Source: Paucibacter sp. PLA-PC-4 (lineage in GTDB: Bacteria > Pseudomonadota > Gammaproteobacteria > Burkholderiales > Burkholderiaceae_C). From it: a stretch of DNA of 47,178 bases. Shown piece after piece: positions 7,103-15,762 of the stretch. The notes beneath the pieces were generated by a model, which was not told the origin of the DNA, ran no database searches, and saw nothing but the letters and a program-made list of their open reading frames with translations. The stretch is taken from assembly GCF_026241155.1 (NCBI RefSeq), contig NZ_JAPFGP010000028.1:1-47178 (forward strand). Direction: 5' to 3'. A program made the translations under genes and the position numbers. The number at the start of each line of letters is the position of its first letter. Position 1 is the stretch's first letter.

Positions 7103-8071
7103 ATGAAGTTTCGCCACCTGGCCCTGGTCCTGGGTCTCGGTTTGGTCGGTCTGAACGCACTGGCCCAGACCTATCCCAACCGGTCTATACGCCTGATCGT
7201 GCCCTTTCCGGCCGGCGGCGCCACCGACCTGCTGGCGCGCGCGATTTCGCAGAAACTCGGCAGCCAGCTGGGCCAGACCGTGCTGGTCGACAACAAGGCC
7301 GGTGCCGGCGGCAGCCTGGGTTCTTCCGAGGGCGCCAAGGCCGCGCCCGATGGCTACACCTTGGTGCTGACCACCAGCTCCACCCATGCCATCGGCCCGC
7401 ATCTGAACCCCAGGCTGCCCTACAAGGTCGACGAGGACTTCACACCTGTGGCCCATGTGGCCAATGCGGCCAATGTGGTGCTGGTGCCCAACTCGCTGCC
7501 GGTCAAGGATGTGCGCGAGCTGATCGCGCTGGTCAAGAGCAAGCCGGGCCAGTACAACTACGCGTCCAGCGGCAACGGCACCATCGTTCACCTGACCAGC
7601 GAGGCCTTCAAGACCCAGGCCAATGTCTTCATCACCCATATTCCCTACCGCGGCACCGGGCTTGCGGTGCCGGACCTGGTGGTGGGCAATGTCCATCTGC
7701 TGTTCGACTCCATCGTCTCCGGCATGCCGCACGTGAAGGAAGGGCGCTTGAAGGCGCTGGCCGTCACCGGCAAGAGCCGCTCGGCGCTGGCGCCGCAGCT
7801 GCCGACGGTGGCCGAGTCGGGCCTGCCGGGTTTTGAGTCCATCACCTGGTTCGGCGTCTACGGCCCCAAGGGCTTGCCGACAGCCGTGGTGGCCAAGCTC
7901 AACAGCGAGCTGAACATCGCCATGCAGTCGCCCGAAGTGCGTGAGCGCCTGGCACGGCTGGGAGCCGAGCCGGTCAGCAATGCAAGCCCGGCGCAGTTCG
8001 CCGCGATGGTCAAGGCCGACAGCGAGCGCTGGGGCCGCCTGATTCGTGAACGCAAGATTTCTGTGGAGTGA
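7103..8071 (+). CDS. Bug-family periplasmic solute-binding protein
   Basis: A 322-residue periplasmic binding protein of the Bug / TctC family (tripartite tricarboxylate transporter receptor). It has a signal peptide ending at ALA (residues 1-21) followed by QTYPNRSIRLIVPFPAGGATD, the hallmark start of mature Bug proteins. Further family motifs are VDNKAGAGGSLG, AAPDGYTLVLTTSSTHAI, IPYRGTG and LPTVAESGLPGFE. Family members bind small carboxylates, amino acids or their derivatives. Most Burkholderiales have many orphan copies without the TctAB membrane partners, as here. Its stop overlaps the leader of the next gene, so it is co-transcribed with a gamma-glutamyltransferase-family enzyme. That enzyme may release or process the ligand. 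Confidence 0.95.
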   Translation: MKFRHLALVLGLGLVGLNALAQTYPNRSIRLIVPFPAGGATDLLARAISQKLGSQLGQTVLVDNKAGAGGSLGSSEGAKAAPDGYTLVLTTSSTHAIGPHLNPRLPYKVDEDFTPVAHVANAANVVLVPNSLPVKDVRELIALVKSKPGQYNYASSGNGTIVHLTSEAFKTQANVFITHIPYRGTGLAVPDLVVGNVHLLFDSIVSGMPHVKEGRLKALAVTGKSRSALAPQLPTVAESGLPGFESITWFGVYGPKGLPTAVVAKLNSELNIAMQSPEVRERLARLGAEPVSNASPAQFAAMVKADSERWGRLIRERKISVE

Positions 8072-8076
8072 ATGTG

Positions 8077-9702
8077 ATGACTCAGAGCTTTGATTGGAAC
8101 GGCGGCTATGCCAGCCAGCGCATGCCGGTGTTTGCCCGCAACATCGTCTCGACCTCGCATCCGCTGGCGGCCCAGGCCGGCCTGCGCATCTTGGGGCAGG
8201 GCGGCAATGCGGTGGATGCGGCGATTGCCACTGCGGCGGTGATGACCCTGGTCGAGCCCTGCAGCAACGGCCTGGGCTCGGACGCCTTCGCCATCCTTTG
8301 GGACGGCAAGAAGCTGCATGGCCTGAATGCCTCGGGCCGCGCGCCGCAGGCCTGGACGCCTGAGTACTTTCGGCGCAAGTACGGCGCCGATGCCAAGAGC
8401 CTGCCCAAGCGCGGCTGGGATGCCGTGACCGTGCCCGGCGCGGTGGCCGGTTGGGTGGCTTTGAGCGAGCGCTTCGGCAAGCTGCCTTTTGCCGATCTGA
8501 TGGCGCCAGCGGTCGAGATCGCCGAGCGCGGCTATGCGGTGCCGGTGATCGTGCAGCAGAAGTGGACGCTGGCCGCGGCGGTCCAGGAGCTGACCTCGCA
8601 GCCGGGCTTTGCCCAGGCCTTTTTGCCCAAGGGTCGGGCGCCGGCGGTCGGTGAGCTGTTCCAGTTCAAGGACGCGGCGCGTACTTTGCGCCTGATCGGC
8701 GAGTCCAAGGGCCAGGCCTTCTACCAGGGCGAGGTGGCCGAGGCGATCGCGGCCTTCGCCAAGCAGACCGGCGGTGCGATGAGCGTGGCCGATCTGGCCG
8801 GCTACAGCCCCGAGTGGGTCGAGCCGATTGCGCAGGACTACGCCGGCCACACCTTGCATGAGATCCCGCCGAACGGCCAAGGTATCGCCGCGCTGATCGC
8901 GCTGGGCATCCTCAAGCATCTGGACGTGGCCGCACACAAGGTCGACAGTGTGGCCTCGCAGCATCTGCAAATCGAGGCGATGAAGCTGGCCTTTGCCGAT
9001 GTCTACAACTACGTGGCTGAACCCGGCGATATGAAGCTGACGGCCGCACAGATGCTGGATCCGGCCTATCTGGCCGAGCGCGCCAAGCTCATCGATATGG
9101 GCCGGGCTCAGGACTTCAAGGCCGGCAATCCTGTCAAGGGCGGCACCATCTACCTGACCACGGCCGACGAGAGCGGCATGATGGTCAGCTTCATCCAGAG
9201 CAACTACATGGGCTTTGGCTCGGGTCTGGTCGTGCCGGGCTACGGCGTGTCGCTGCAAAACCGCGGCCATGGCTTCACGCTGGAAGAAGGTCATGCCAAT
9301 CAGGTGGCGCCGGGCAAGCGCCCCTTCCACACCATCATTCCGGCTTTTCTGACCAAGGACGGCCAGCCGGTGATGAGCTACGGCGTGATGGGCGGAAACA
9401 TGCAGCCGCAGGGCCATATGCAGACGCTGGTACGCATGCTGGACTACGGCCAGAACCCGCAGGCCGCCTGCGATGCGCCGCGCTGGCGCTACAACGAGGG
9501 GCTGTCGCTGAATGTCGAATCGGCGATGAATGCCGACACCGTCAACGGCCTGCGCGCACTGGGTCACCAGATCGCTGATATCAACGACAGCTACCAGGAC
9601 TTCGGTGCCGGCCAGTTTATCTGGCGCCAGGGCGATCCGGCTGTGGACGGCTATGTGGCGGCCAGCGATCCGCGCCGGGACGGCGCGGCGGTGGGCTTCT
9701 GA
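8077..9702 (+). CDS. Gamma-glutamyltransferase-family Ntn hydrolase
   Basis: A 541-residue member of the GGT family, which autocleaves into large and small subunits and hydrolyses gamma-glutamyl or related amide bonds. The large-subunit region has GGNAVDAAIATAAVMTLVEP, SNGLGSDAF, LNASGRAP and TVPGAVAGW. The self-processing nucleophile is Thr357 in GGTIYLTTAD; the second residue is Ile rather than the Thr of classical GGT, closer to YwrD/HpxW-like members (HpxW is an oxamate amidohydrolase). There is no signal peptide, so it is probably cytoplasmic. ATG 8077 has GGAG 9 nt upstream; an in-frame GTG at 8068 overlaps the preceding stop but has no spacing for a ribosome site. It is coupled to the Bug protein gene. 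The substrate is uncertain: a gamma-glutamyl compound or an oxamate-like amide. Confidence 0.9.
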   Translation: MTQSFDWNGGYASQRMPVFARNIVSTSHPLAAQAGLRILGQGGNAVDAAIATAAVMTLVEPCSNGLGSDAFAILWDGKKLHGLNASGRAPQAWTPEYFRRKYGADAKSLPKRGWDAVTVPGAVAGWVALSERFGKLPFADLMAPAVEIAERGYAVPVIVQQKWTLAAAVQELTSQPGFAQAFLPKGRAPAVGELFQFKDAARTLRLIGESKGQAFYQGEVAEAIAAFAKQTGGAMSVADLAGYSPEWVEPIAQDYAGHTLHEIPPNGQGIAALIALGILKHLDVAAHKVDSVASQHLQIEAMKLAFADVYNYVAEPGDMKLTAAQMLDPAYLAERAKLIDMGRAQDFKAGNPVKGGTIYLTTADESGMMVSFIQSNYMGFGSGLVVPGYGVSLQNRGHGFTLEEGHANQVAPGKRPFHTIIPAFLTKDGQPVMSYGVMGGNMQPQGHMQTLVRMLDYGQNPQAACDAPRWRYNEGLSLNVESAMNADTVNGLRALGHQIADINDSYQDFGAGQFIWRQGDPAVDGYVAASDPRRDGAAVGF

Positions 9703-9755
9703 CACCGTTATTTCCGACACTTGGGCGTTGAGACGAGGGCTGCTAACGTGCGCTG

Positions 9756-10598
9756 ATGAGCACGATGCTGCAGTCCCTCTCCCTCGGTTGGCAGACCGAT
9801 CTGATCTTCGCGCGATTTGACGGTCTGGTGGTCGAGCGCGCCGATTGCCTGGTGGTTCGCACGCCGACCAACCCGCTGTTTTACTGGGGCAACTGCATCG
9901 TGCTGCCCGAGGCACCGCACGACGCCGACCTGGCCCATTGGCTGAACCGTTTTGACCAAGAGGTGGGGCAGCACACACGCGAGTCGGGCCATGTCGCGAT
10001 CGGTTTCGACACCCGCTCGCCGCAGGCCGCGCTGCCGGGCTGGCTGGCGGCCGGTTTCGAAGTTTTTGGCACCGCGCAGCTGAGCCTGAGCGAGCCGCAG
10101 CTGCGCGAGCCGACCAAGACGCTGGGTGGCGCATTTCGGTTTGCCTTGGTCGACCTTTCGGACCCGGCCCAGCGGCGGGCGGCGGTGACGCTGCAGTGCG
10201 AGTCCAACGACAGCGGCTTTGAGCCGGTCAACTACCGCCAGCACCGCGAGCGCCAGATGGCCCGCTACGCGGCGATGCAGGCGGCCGGTCTGGGGGGCTG
10301 GTTCGGCATCTGGCATGGCGATGAACTGGTGGCCGACTGCGGTCTGTTCAGGCATGGCGCGCTGGGCCGCTTCCAGCATGTCGGCACGCACCCGGCCTGG
10401 CGTCGCCGCGGCCTGTGCAGCGCGCTGATCCAAGGGGTGAGCCGCCACGGCCTGGCCGGCATGGGTTTGCAGCGCCTGGTGATGTGCGCAGATCCGGACG
10501 ATGTGGCGATCGGCATCTACGAGAGCGTCGGCTTTCGGCGCGAGGGCCGCTACTGGGGCGCGCAGCGTCGTCCGGCCCATGATGTGCGATTGGCGTGA
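9756..10598 (+). CDS. GNAT-family N-acetyltransferase
   Basis: A 280-residue protein with a C-terminal GNAT acetyltransferase domain (about 125-275). The acetyl-CoA loop is visible as GTHPAWRRRGLCSALIQ (the R/Q-x-x-G-x-G/A region), and the last strands as LVMCADPDDVAIGIYESVGFRREGRYWG. The N-terminal 120 residues (FDGLVVERADCLVVRTPTNP, YWGNCIVLP, AGFEVFGTAQLSLS) look like a degenerate second GNAT-like lobe, as in several tandem GNAT proteins. The acceptor substrate is unknown. It stands alone, 53 bp after the GGT-family gene, and may be the last gene of that operon. Confidence 0.85.
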   Translation: MSTMLQSLSLGWQTDLIFARFDGLVVERADCLVVRTPTNPLFYWGNCIVLPEAPHDADLAHWLNRFDQEVGQHTRESGHVAIGFDTRSPQAALPGWLAAGFEVFGTAQLSLSEPQLREPTKTLGGAFRFALVDLSDPAQRRAAVTLQCESNDSGFEPVNYRQHRERQMARYAAMQAAGLGGWFGIWHGDELVADCGLFRHGALGRFQHVGTHPAWRRRGLCSALIQGVSRHGLAGMGLQRLVMCADPDDVAIGIYESVGFRREGRYWGAQRRPAHDVRLA

Positions 10599-10691
10599 TT
10601 TGTCCCCAGCTTGGGCTTCGTCGTGGCACCGGCGCGGCTTGTCCGCCGTCAAGCCGGCCTGTACGATGAGGGCCTCAACCCGGCAAGACCC

Positions 10692-10784
10692 ATGACCAAG
10701 CTCCTCGACCGCAGCAGACCCCGCACACACCGTGCCGCGGGCGTGCGCGTCCGTGCTGGCGGTTTGCCGTGCGCGTCGGTCTGA
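10692..10784 (+). CDS. Possible Arg-rich 30-residue leader peptide
   Basis: A short frame (MTKLLDRSRPRTHRAAGVRV, ending in GGLPCASV) lies 87 bp upstream of the exporter gene at 10871. Seven of its 30 residues are arginine. It ends within a G/C-rich stretch that is followed by a run of pyrimidines and CTCGTTTTTCTC. Size, position and biased composition would suit a regulatory leader peptide that controls the exporter, but chance open frames are common at this GC content. No ribosome site is evident. Confidence 0.25.
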   Translation: MTKLLDRSRPRTHRAAGVRVRAGGLPCASV

Positions 10785-10870
10785 CGCGCCCCCCCTGCGC
10801 TCCCTGATTCACTCGTTTTTCTCAGACCTGGCCCCACAAGGGCGAGGTGCTGCCCTCATTGGAGAATCCT

Positions 10871-12232
10871 ATGCAAACCCGGCCCACGTCCTGGTTTGAC
10901 CAGCTCAGACAAGCCCTGACCTTGCCGCCCGGCGATCTGCTGCGCGACCTGGTCTACCGCCGGCTGTGGACCTCGATCTTGATCAGCTCGCTGGGCGGGC
11001 AGATCACGATGCTGGCCCTGCCGCTGACCGCGGCCGTGCTGCTCAACGCCAGCCCCACCCAGATGGGTCTGCTGACGGCGATGGAGATCGCCCCTTTTGT
11101 GCTGTTCTCGCTGCCCTCGGGCGTCTGGCTGGACCGGGTGCGCAAGCTGCCGGTCTATGTCTGGGGTGAGACCCTGCTGGCCTTCGTCGTGGCCACCGTG
11201 CCGCTGGCGCACTGGATGGGCTGGCTGTCGATGACCTGGCTCTATGTGGTCGGCTTTGTGCTGGGGACGGTCTACACGACGGCCGGCAGCGCCGCGCAAA
11301 TCGTGCTGACCCAGGTGGTGCCACGCTCGCGCCTGGTCGAGGCGCACGCGAAGAACGCGCTGGCCTCGTCCGGCGCCGAGGTTGCAGGCCCGGGTTTTGC
11401 CGGTGCGCTGATCAAGGTGCTGGGCGCGCCGATGGCGCTGGCCGTGGATGCCGTGCTGGTGCTGATCTCGGCGCTGATACTGCGTGGCATCAAGGTCAAC
11501 GAAGAGCCGGTCAAGGCCAAGAATGCCGATTTCTGGCGCGACCTGAAGGCCGGTGTGCAGTTCGTGCGCAACAAGCGCCTGCTGGTCAGCCTGGCAACGG
11601 CCGTGGGCTGCTGGCAGCTTTGCCATAACGCGGCCATCGTCGTGCAGATCTTGTTCGCCACCCGCACCCTGGGGCTGTCGGGTCAGACCGTGGGCCTGTC
11701 CTACGTGGCGCTGGGTGCCGGCACCGTGCTGACCAGCGTGATGGGCCACCGCATCAGCCGTCGGCTGGGTCCCGGGCCCTGTCTGGTGCTGGGCTTTGCG
11801 GTCTGCGGCCTGGGCTGGCTGCTGCTGTCGGTCGCTCCCGCCAATGCCTGGGGCGTGGCGGCCTTCGCCTTCATGCTGTTCACCTTCGGTATCGGCGCGG
11901 TGCTGATTTTCATCAACTTCTTGTCCTTGCGCCAGGCGGTGACGCCGGCGCCGATGCTGGGTCGCATGACCAGCACGATGCGCTGGCTGATCCTCATTCC
12001 GGCAGGCCCTGGTGCGCTGCTGGGCGGCTGGCTGGGTGAGCACTTCGGCTTGCGCTCAGCGCTGGCATTTGCCGGCTGCGGCGCGTTGTTGCTGGCGCTG
12101 CTGGCCTGGCGCCACGCGACCATACGCGAGGTGCGCGAGCTGCCCAAGCCGGATGGCGCCGATGATGTCGAGGCCGGGCTGGGTGCCGAGGCGATGCCCG
12201 GCCGGGCGCCGGATCTGATTCCCAACAAGTGA
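10871..12232 (+). CDS. MFS exporter (EntS-like)
   Basis: A 453-residue major facilitator with 12 predicted membrane helices, of the MFS_3 / EntS-like exporter group. The N-terminal half shows LWTSILISSLGGQITMLALP, PTQMGLLTAMEIAPFVLFSL followed by PSGVWLDRVRKLPV (the loop 2-3 motif). The C-terminal half shows ALGAGTVLTSVMGHRISRRL. Members export siderophores, macrolides or other drugs. ATG 10871 is chosen because GGAG sits 6 nt upstream; a frame to 10847 adds eight residues without support. A possible Arg-rich leader frame lies just upstream. The GNAT gene 7 bp downstream probably shares its transcript, an exporter plus acetyltransferase pairing that recalls self-protection pairs, but no biosynthetic cluster is near. 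Confidence 0.9.
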   Translation: MQTRPTSWFDQLRQALTLPPGDLLRDLVYRRLWTSILISSLGGQITMLALPLTAAVLLNASPTQMGLLTAMEIAPFVLFSLPSGVWLDRVRKLPVYVWGETLLAFVVATVPLAHWMGWLSMTWLYVVGFVLGTVYTTAGSAAQIVLTQVVPRSRLVEAHAKNALASSGAEVAGPGFAGALIKVLGAPMALAVDAVLVLISALILRGIKVNEEPVKAKNADFWRDLKAGVQFVRNKRLLVSLATAVGCWQLCHNAAIVVQILFATRTLGLSGQTVGLSYVALGAGTVLTSVMGHRISRRLGPGPCLVLGFAVCGLGWLLLSVAPANAWGVAAFAFMLFTFGIGAVLIFINFLSLRQAVTPAPMLGRMTSTMRWLILIPAGPGALLGGWLGEHFGLRSALAFAGCGALLLALLAWRHATIREVRELPKPDGADDVEAGLGAEAMPGRAPDLIPNK

Positions 12233-12239
12233 GACCGTG

Positions 12240-12821
12240 ATGGCAACACCGGACCCCGTGCTGATCCAGGTGCCCGAGCGCCTGCTGACCGAGCGCTTGG
12301 TGATCGCCGCGCCGCGCGCCGGCCTGGGCCAAGCGCTGAATGCGGCAGTCTGCGAATCGCTGGACGAGCTCAAGCCCTGGATGCCATGGGCGCAGACCGC
12401 GCCCAGCATCGAGGAGAGCGAGACGGTGCTGCGCCACCAACTGGCCCGATTCATCCTGCGCAGCGACCTCGCCTACCAGTTCTACCTGCGCCAACCGGGC
12501 AGCGAACAGGCCGCCCGCTTGCTGGGCGGCACCGGACTGCACCGCCTCGACTGGGCGGTGCGGCGCTTCGAGATCGGCTACTGGATTCGCACGAGCGCCC
12601 AGGGGCAGGGCTATGTCTCGGAAGCCGTGCAGGCGCTGGCCCGCATGGCCTTCGACGAGCTGCGCGCTCGCCGGGTCGAGATCCGCATGGATGAGCGCAA
12701 CCTGCGCAGCCGCGCGGTGGCCGAGCGCTGCGGCTTCGAGCTCGAGGGCGTGCTGCGGCGCGACACCTTGTGCCCGAGTGGGGAGCTGCGCGATACGCGG
12801 GTGTATTCGAGGATCGCTTGA
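12240..12821 (+). CDS. RimJ/RimL-type GNAT acetyltransferase
   Basis: A 193-residue GNAT protein of the RimJ/RimL group, which acetylates N-termini of ribosomal proteins or small molecules. Signature segments are LLTERLVIAAPR at the start, LGGTGLHRLDWAVRRFEIGY, then WIRTSAQGQGYVSEAVQALA (acetyl-CoA loop) and RVEIRMDERNLRSRAVAERC followed by GFELEGVLRRD. It starts 7 bp after the exporter stop and is likely co-translated; the codon before the chosen ATG is GTG and could also be used. The substrate is unknown. Confidence 0.9.
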   Translation: MATPDPVLIQVPERLLTERLVIAAPRAGLGQALNAAVCESLDELKPWMPWAQTAPSIEESETVLRHQLARFILRSDLAYQFYLRQPGSEQAARLLGGTGLHRLDWAVRRFEIGYWIRTSAQGQGYVSEAVQALARMAFDELRARRVEIRMDERNLRSRAVAERCGFELEGVLRRDTLCPSGELRDTRVYSRIA

Positions 12822-12834
12822 GGGGCGGCGCAGC

Positions 12835-13782
12835 TTAGGCTCGCGGCCTGGCTTTGACTTGCAGACGGGCCCTCAAATCGTCGAGCAGGGTCCGCGCTGG
12901 CAGCGACAGTGCTCGATCTTGACGCCAAACGAGATGCCACTGGCGGCGCAACGGAAAACCGGTCACAGGCAGTACCGCGAGACCGTCGTCGGCCGGATTG
13001 TGCGACAGCGTATGGCGTGAGAGCACCGCAAGCCCGAGTCCCGCGCGCACCGCGTGCTTGATCGCTTCGTTGCTACCCAGCGCCATGCGCGGCGGCCAGT
13101 TGATGCTCTGCGCGGCAAAGGCCTGCTCGGCAGCGGCGCGGGTGCCCGATCCGGCTTCGCGCACCAGCAGCGGCTCGCCGGTCAGTTCGGACAGCTTCAG
13201 TCGGCGTCGCTTCGTCAGAGCGTGCCCCACAGGCGCGATGATCACGAGCGGGTTGTCAAGAAAGGGCCACCGGGCCAGCGGCAGATGGGTCGGCGGCAAC
13301 ATCATCGCAGCCAATTCGTCGTCACCGCGCTCCAGGCGTGCAACCACGGCATCACGGTTCTCGACCGCGAGTTCGATGTCGATGCCCGGATACTGGCGCG
13401 CGAAGGGGCCGAGCAGATCGGGCAGGAAGTACTCGGTTGTCGTCACGGCGGCGATGCGCAGGCGGCCACGCCTGAGCCCCTGCAGCGCCGCGACGTCCTC
13501 TTCGAATCCTTGCCAGACCGCACCCATCGAGCGCACCGCCAGGGCCAGGCGCTCGCCGATTGCGGTCGGCACGAGCTTGCGGCCCTGCGGCTCCAAGAGC
13601 ACGAGCTCAAGCGCGATCGCCAGCTCCTTGATCTGTGTGGAGACTGTCGGCTGCGCCAGGTGCAGCGCGCGGGCAGCGCGGCCGACGCCGCCCAGCCGCA
13701 CGACGGCCTCAAAGCTGCGCAGCTGCACCAAGCTGGCGCGAGGAACGCGCTCCAGACCCGGAGGTTGAGTTGAATCGATCAT
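12835..13782 (-). CDS. LysR-family regulator beside an SbtA-like permease (CbbR/CysB-like)
   Basis: A 315-residue LysR regulator. The N-terminal helix-turn-helix reads ASLVQLRSFEAVVRLGGVGR, then LHLAQPTVSTQIKELAIALE. The effector domain starts near residue 105 (RRGRLRIAAVTTTEYFLPDL, then LLGPFARQYPGIDIELAVEN). This resembles the CbbR/CysB side of the family. ATG 13782 gives the usual N-terminal length; ATG 13812, ten codons earlier, is possible. It is divergent from the SbtA-like bicarbonate permease gene at 13858, with 45-75 bp between starts. Control of that permease by inorganic carbon or a related metabolite is a reasonable inference. Its stop converges closely with the GNAT gene stop at 12821. 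Confidence 0.88.
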   Translation of the reverse strand: MIDSTQPPGLERVPRASLVQLRSFEAVVRLGGVGRAARALHLAQPTVSTQIKELAIALELVLLEPQGRKLVPTAIGERLALAVRSMGAVWQGFEEDVAALQGLRRGRLRIAAVTTTEYFLPDLLGPFARQYPGIDIELAVENRDAVVARLERGDDELAAMMLPPTHLPLARWPFLDNPLVIIAPVGHALTKRRRLKLSELTGEPLLVREAGSGTRAAAEQAFAAQSINWPPRMALGSNEAIKHAVRAGLGLAVLSRHTLSHNPADDGLAVLPVTGFPLRRQWHLVWRQDRALSLPARTLLDDLRARLQVKARPRA

Positions 13783-13857
13783 CGGATTTGTCGATGGTTT
13801 GAATCTGAACATATGACTTGTTCTTATTGCTTGTCGGGCCGAGCATAGCGCCCCGCC

Positions 13858-14820
13858 ATGCAGAACTTTCTCGACCCCGCCATCTTGTTCTTCGTCTTCG
13901 GCATTGTTGCCGGCACGCTGCGCTCCAATCTTGAGATCCCGCCGCCGATCGCGCGCTTTCTGTCGCTGTACCTGCTGATGGCGCTCGGGCTGAAGGGGGG
14001 CTTTGCGCTGGCGAAGTCGGGTCTGACGGCCGAGGTGCTGGTGAGCCTGGCCTGCGCGCTCGCGCTCTCTGCGCTGGTGCCGGCGATCGGATACGCGTTG
14101 CTGGTGAGGCGGCTGTCTCGTTTTGACGCCGCGGCGATTGCCGCGACCTACGGGTCGGTCAGTGCGGTCACCTTCATCACGGCTGTGCAGTATCTGGAGA
14201 CCCAAGGCACCCCGTATGGCGGACACATGGCGGCAGCGATGGCGCTGATGGAGTCGCCGGCGATCGTGATGGCCGTGGTGCTGGCGAATATGGCGCGCCG
14301 CCGCCCGGGCGCAGCAGACAGCGCCGCGCCGCATGGCATCAGCAAGATCTTGCATGAGTCGCTCACCGACGGTGCGCAGTTGCTGCTGCTCGGGGCGATG
14401 GTGGTGGGCTTGCTCACCGGTGAAGCCGGTCAGCAGGCGATGCAGCCCTTCTCCGGCGACCTGTTCAAAGGCATGCTTGCGTTCTTCCTGCTCGATATGG
14501 GGCTGTTGGCGGCGCGCAACTTCGGGACCTTGAAAGGACAGTCGCCCTGGCTGCTGGCCTACGCGATCGGCGGGCCTCTGGTACATGCTGCGCTGGCTTT
14601 TGCGCTTGCCGCAGCTGCGGGCCTGTCTGTGGGCAATGCGACTTTGCTGATGGTGCTGGCCGCGAGCGCGTCCTATATCGCTGTGCCGGCGGTCGTGCGT
14701 GAAGCGATTCCCGAGGCCAATCCTTCGCTGTACTTCGGCATGTCGCTCGGGCTGACGTTTCCCTTCAACATACTGGTTGGAATTCCGCTCTACGCGTCGC
14801 TGGCCCAGCGCTTGGCCTGA
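13858..14820 (+). CDS. SbtA-like sodium-dependent bicarbonate permease
   Basis: A 320-residue inner-membrane protein of the SbtA family with about ten membrane helices. It matches the family from the first residues (LDPAILFFVFGIVAGTLRSN, then LEIPPPIARFLSLYLLMALG), through GSVSAVTFITAVQYLE and AMALMESPAIVMAVVLANMA, to ASASYIAVPAVVREAIPEAN and GLTFPFNILVGIPLY near the end. SbtA takes up bicarbonate with sodium in cyanobacteria; homologues in heterotrophs are usually annotated by similarity only. The length is normal. The divergent LysR gene 75 bp away is probably its regulator. No sbtB PII-like gene is adjacent. Confidence 0.9.
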   Translation: MQNFLDPAILFFVFGIVAGTLRSNLEIPPPIARFLSLYLLMALGLKGGFALAKSGLTAEVLVSLACALALSALVPAIGYALLVRRLSRFDAAAIAATYGSVSAVTFITAVQYLETQGTPYGGHMAAAMALMESPAIVMAVVLANMARRRPGAADSAAPHGISKILHESLTDGAQLLLLGAMVVGLLTGEAGQQAMQPFSGDLFKGMLAFFLLDMGLLAARNFGTLKGQSPWLLAYAIGGPLVHAALAFALAAAAGLSVGNATLLMVLAASASYIAVPAVVREAIPEANPSLYFGMSLGLTFPFNILVGIPLYASLAQRLA

Positions 14821-14896
14821 AGTTGCGAGAACGGATGGGCGGCGTCTTGTCCGATGATGGCGTCAGGGACTGGGCGCCGATCTAGCTGCTGCCCAG

Positions 14897-15591
14897 ACTG
14901 GCTCGGCAAAGCCTGGCTCACGAAGCCGGGCTGGAAATCTGGATCTCTTCGTTGTGGACCTGCACCTGCAGACCGAAGCCGGCGTGCAGCAGGCGCGCGA
15001 ACGCTTCGACATTGGCGGCATCGAACACCCCGCCAATGAGGATGCGCGAGGCGGCGTCGTCCTTGATGACGAGTTGCTTGCGGCCGTAGCGGTTGAACTG
15101 ACGCGCGGCCTCGGCCAGGCTCACTTCGTTGAAGACCAGCTTGCCCTGGAGCCAACCGAGGCTGGCCGCGAGTTGCTGGGGTGACAGCTTGGTCAGCAGC
15201 AAATTGCCGGCGTCGGCCAGCGCGGTGTCAGCACGGGTCAGCACTGCGGGGCGGTTCTGATCGGCCTGTACCTGGACGCGACCCTCTAGCACAGCCACGC
15301 GGAGCTTGTCGCCGTCGCGGTAGAGCGAGAACTTGGTGCCCAGCACCGTCACCGTCTGCTTGCCCGCATGGACGACAAAGGGGCGCTTGGCATCATGGGC
15401 GATGTCGAAAAAAGCCTCGCCGTGTTCCAGCCAGACCTGGCGCGCCTGGGGCGTCACCTCGGTGCGCAGCTGCGTGGCGATGTTCAGGGTCAGCTTTGAA
15501 CCGTCGGTCAGCGTGACCGACTCGCGCTGGCCGCGCTCGGTGGCGTAGTTCTGCGTCTGCGCCGGCTTGGCGTGGATCAGACCCAGCTCCA
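14897..15591. repeat. Direct repeat, left copy (3' part of fecR)
   Basis: About 695 bp nearly identical to 18018-18713, in the same orientation. The match covers the C-terminal two thirds of fecR, with only scattered base differences. Similarity stops abruptly at both ends: near AGACTGGC on the left, and after the segment coding AKPAQTQNYATERGQ on the right. Between the two copies lie the abiE genes and about 0.5 kb of other sequence. The repeats could recombine and delete the 3.1 kb between them. Confidence 0.9.
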
Positions 15592-15657
15592 GTCGGCCGG
15601 CTTCGCGGCCGTTGACACCCTGCAGGTCACCGGCGGCTAGGGCGCCGGCCGCTGATC
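14918..15657 (-). pseudogene. Truncated fecR (C-terminal fragment, no start)
   Basis: This fragment encodes the last about 215 residues of the FecR protein found intact at 18040-19026, starting in AKPAQTQNYATERGQRESV and ending in the same EEIQISSPAS. It has only a few substitutions (for example SVTLTDG for SVMLTDG and LNIATQ for LNTATQ). The cytoplasmic anti-sigma domain and membrane helix are missing. Upstream of the join the frame continues for about 30 unrelated codons (around LAAGDLQGVNGREAGRL) to a stop, without a credible start. It is therefore almost certainly non-functional. It shows that abiE arrived with, or caused, a duplication of the fecR 3' end. Confidence 0.88.
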
Positions 15658-15762
15658 TTTCACCTCAAGTCATCTGATTTGTCAGTGCCAGCGCTGTCCT
15701 ATGTGGAGGCGATTGCGTAGCCTGTCGTGGACCTTGACTGATGCAGTGCTCGGGGACAGGGC

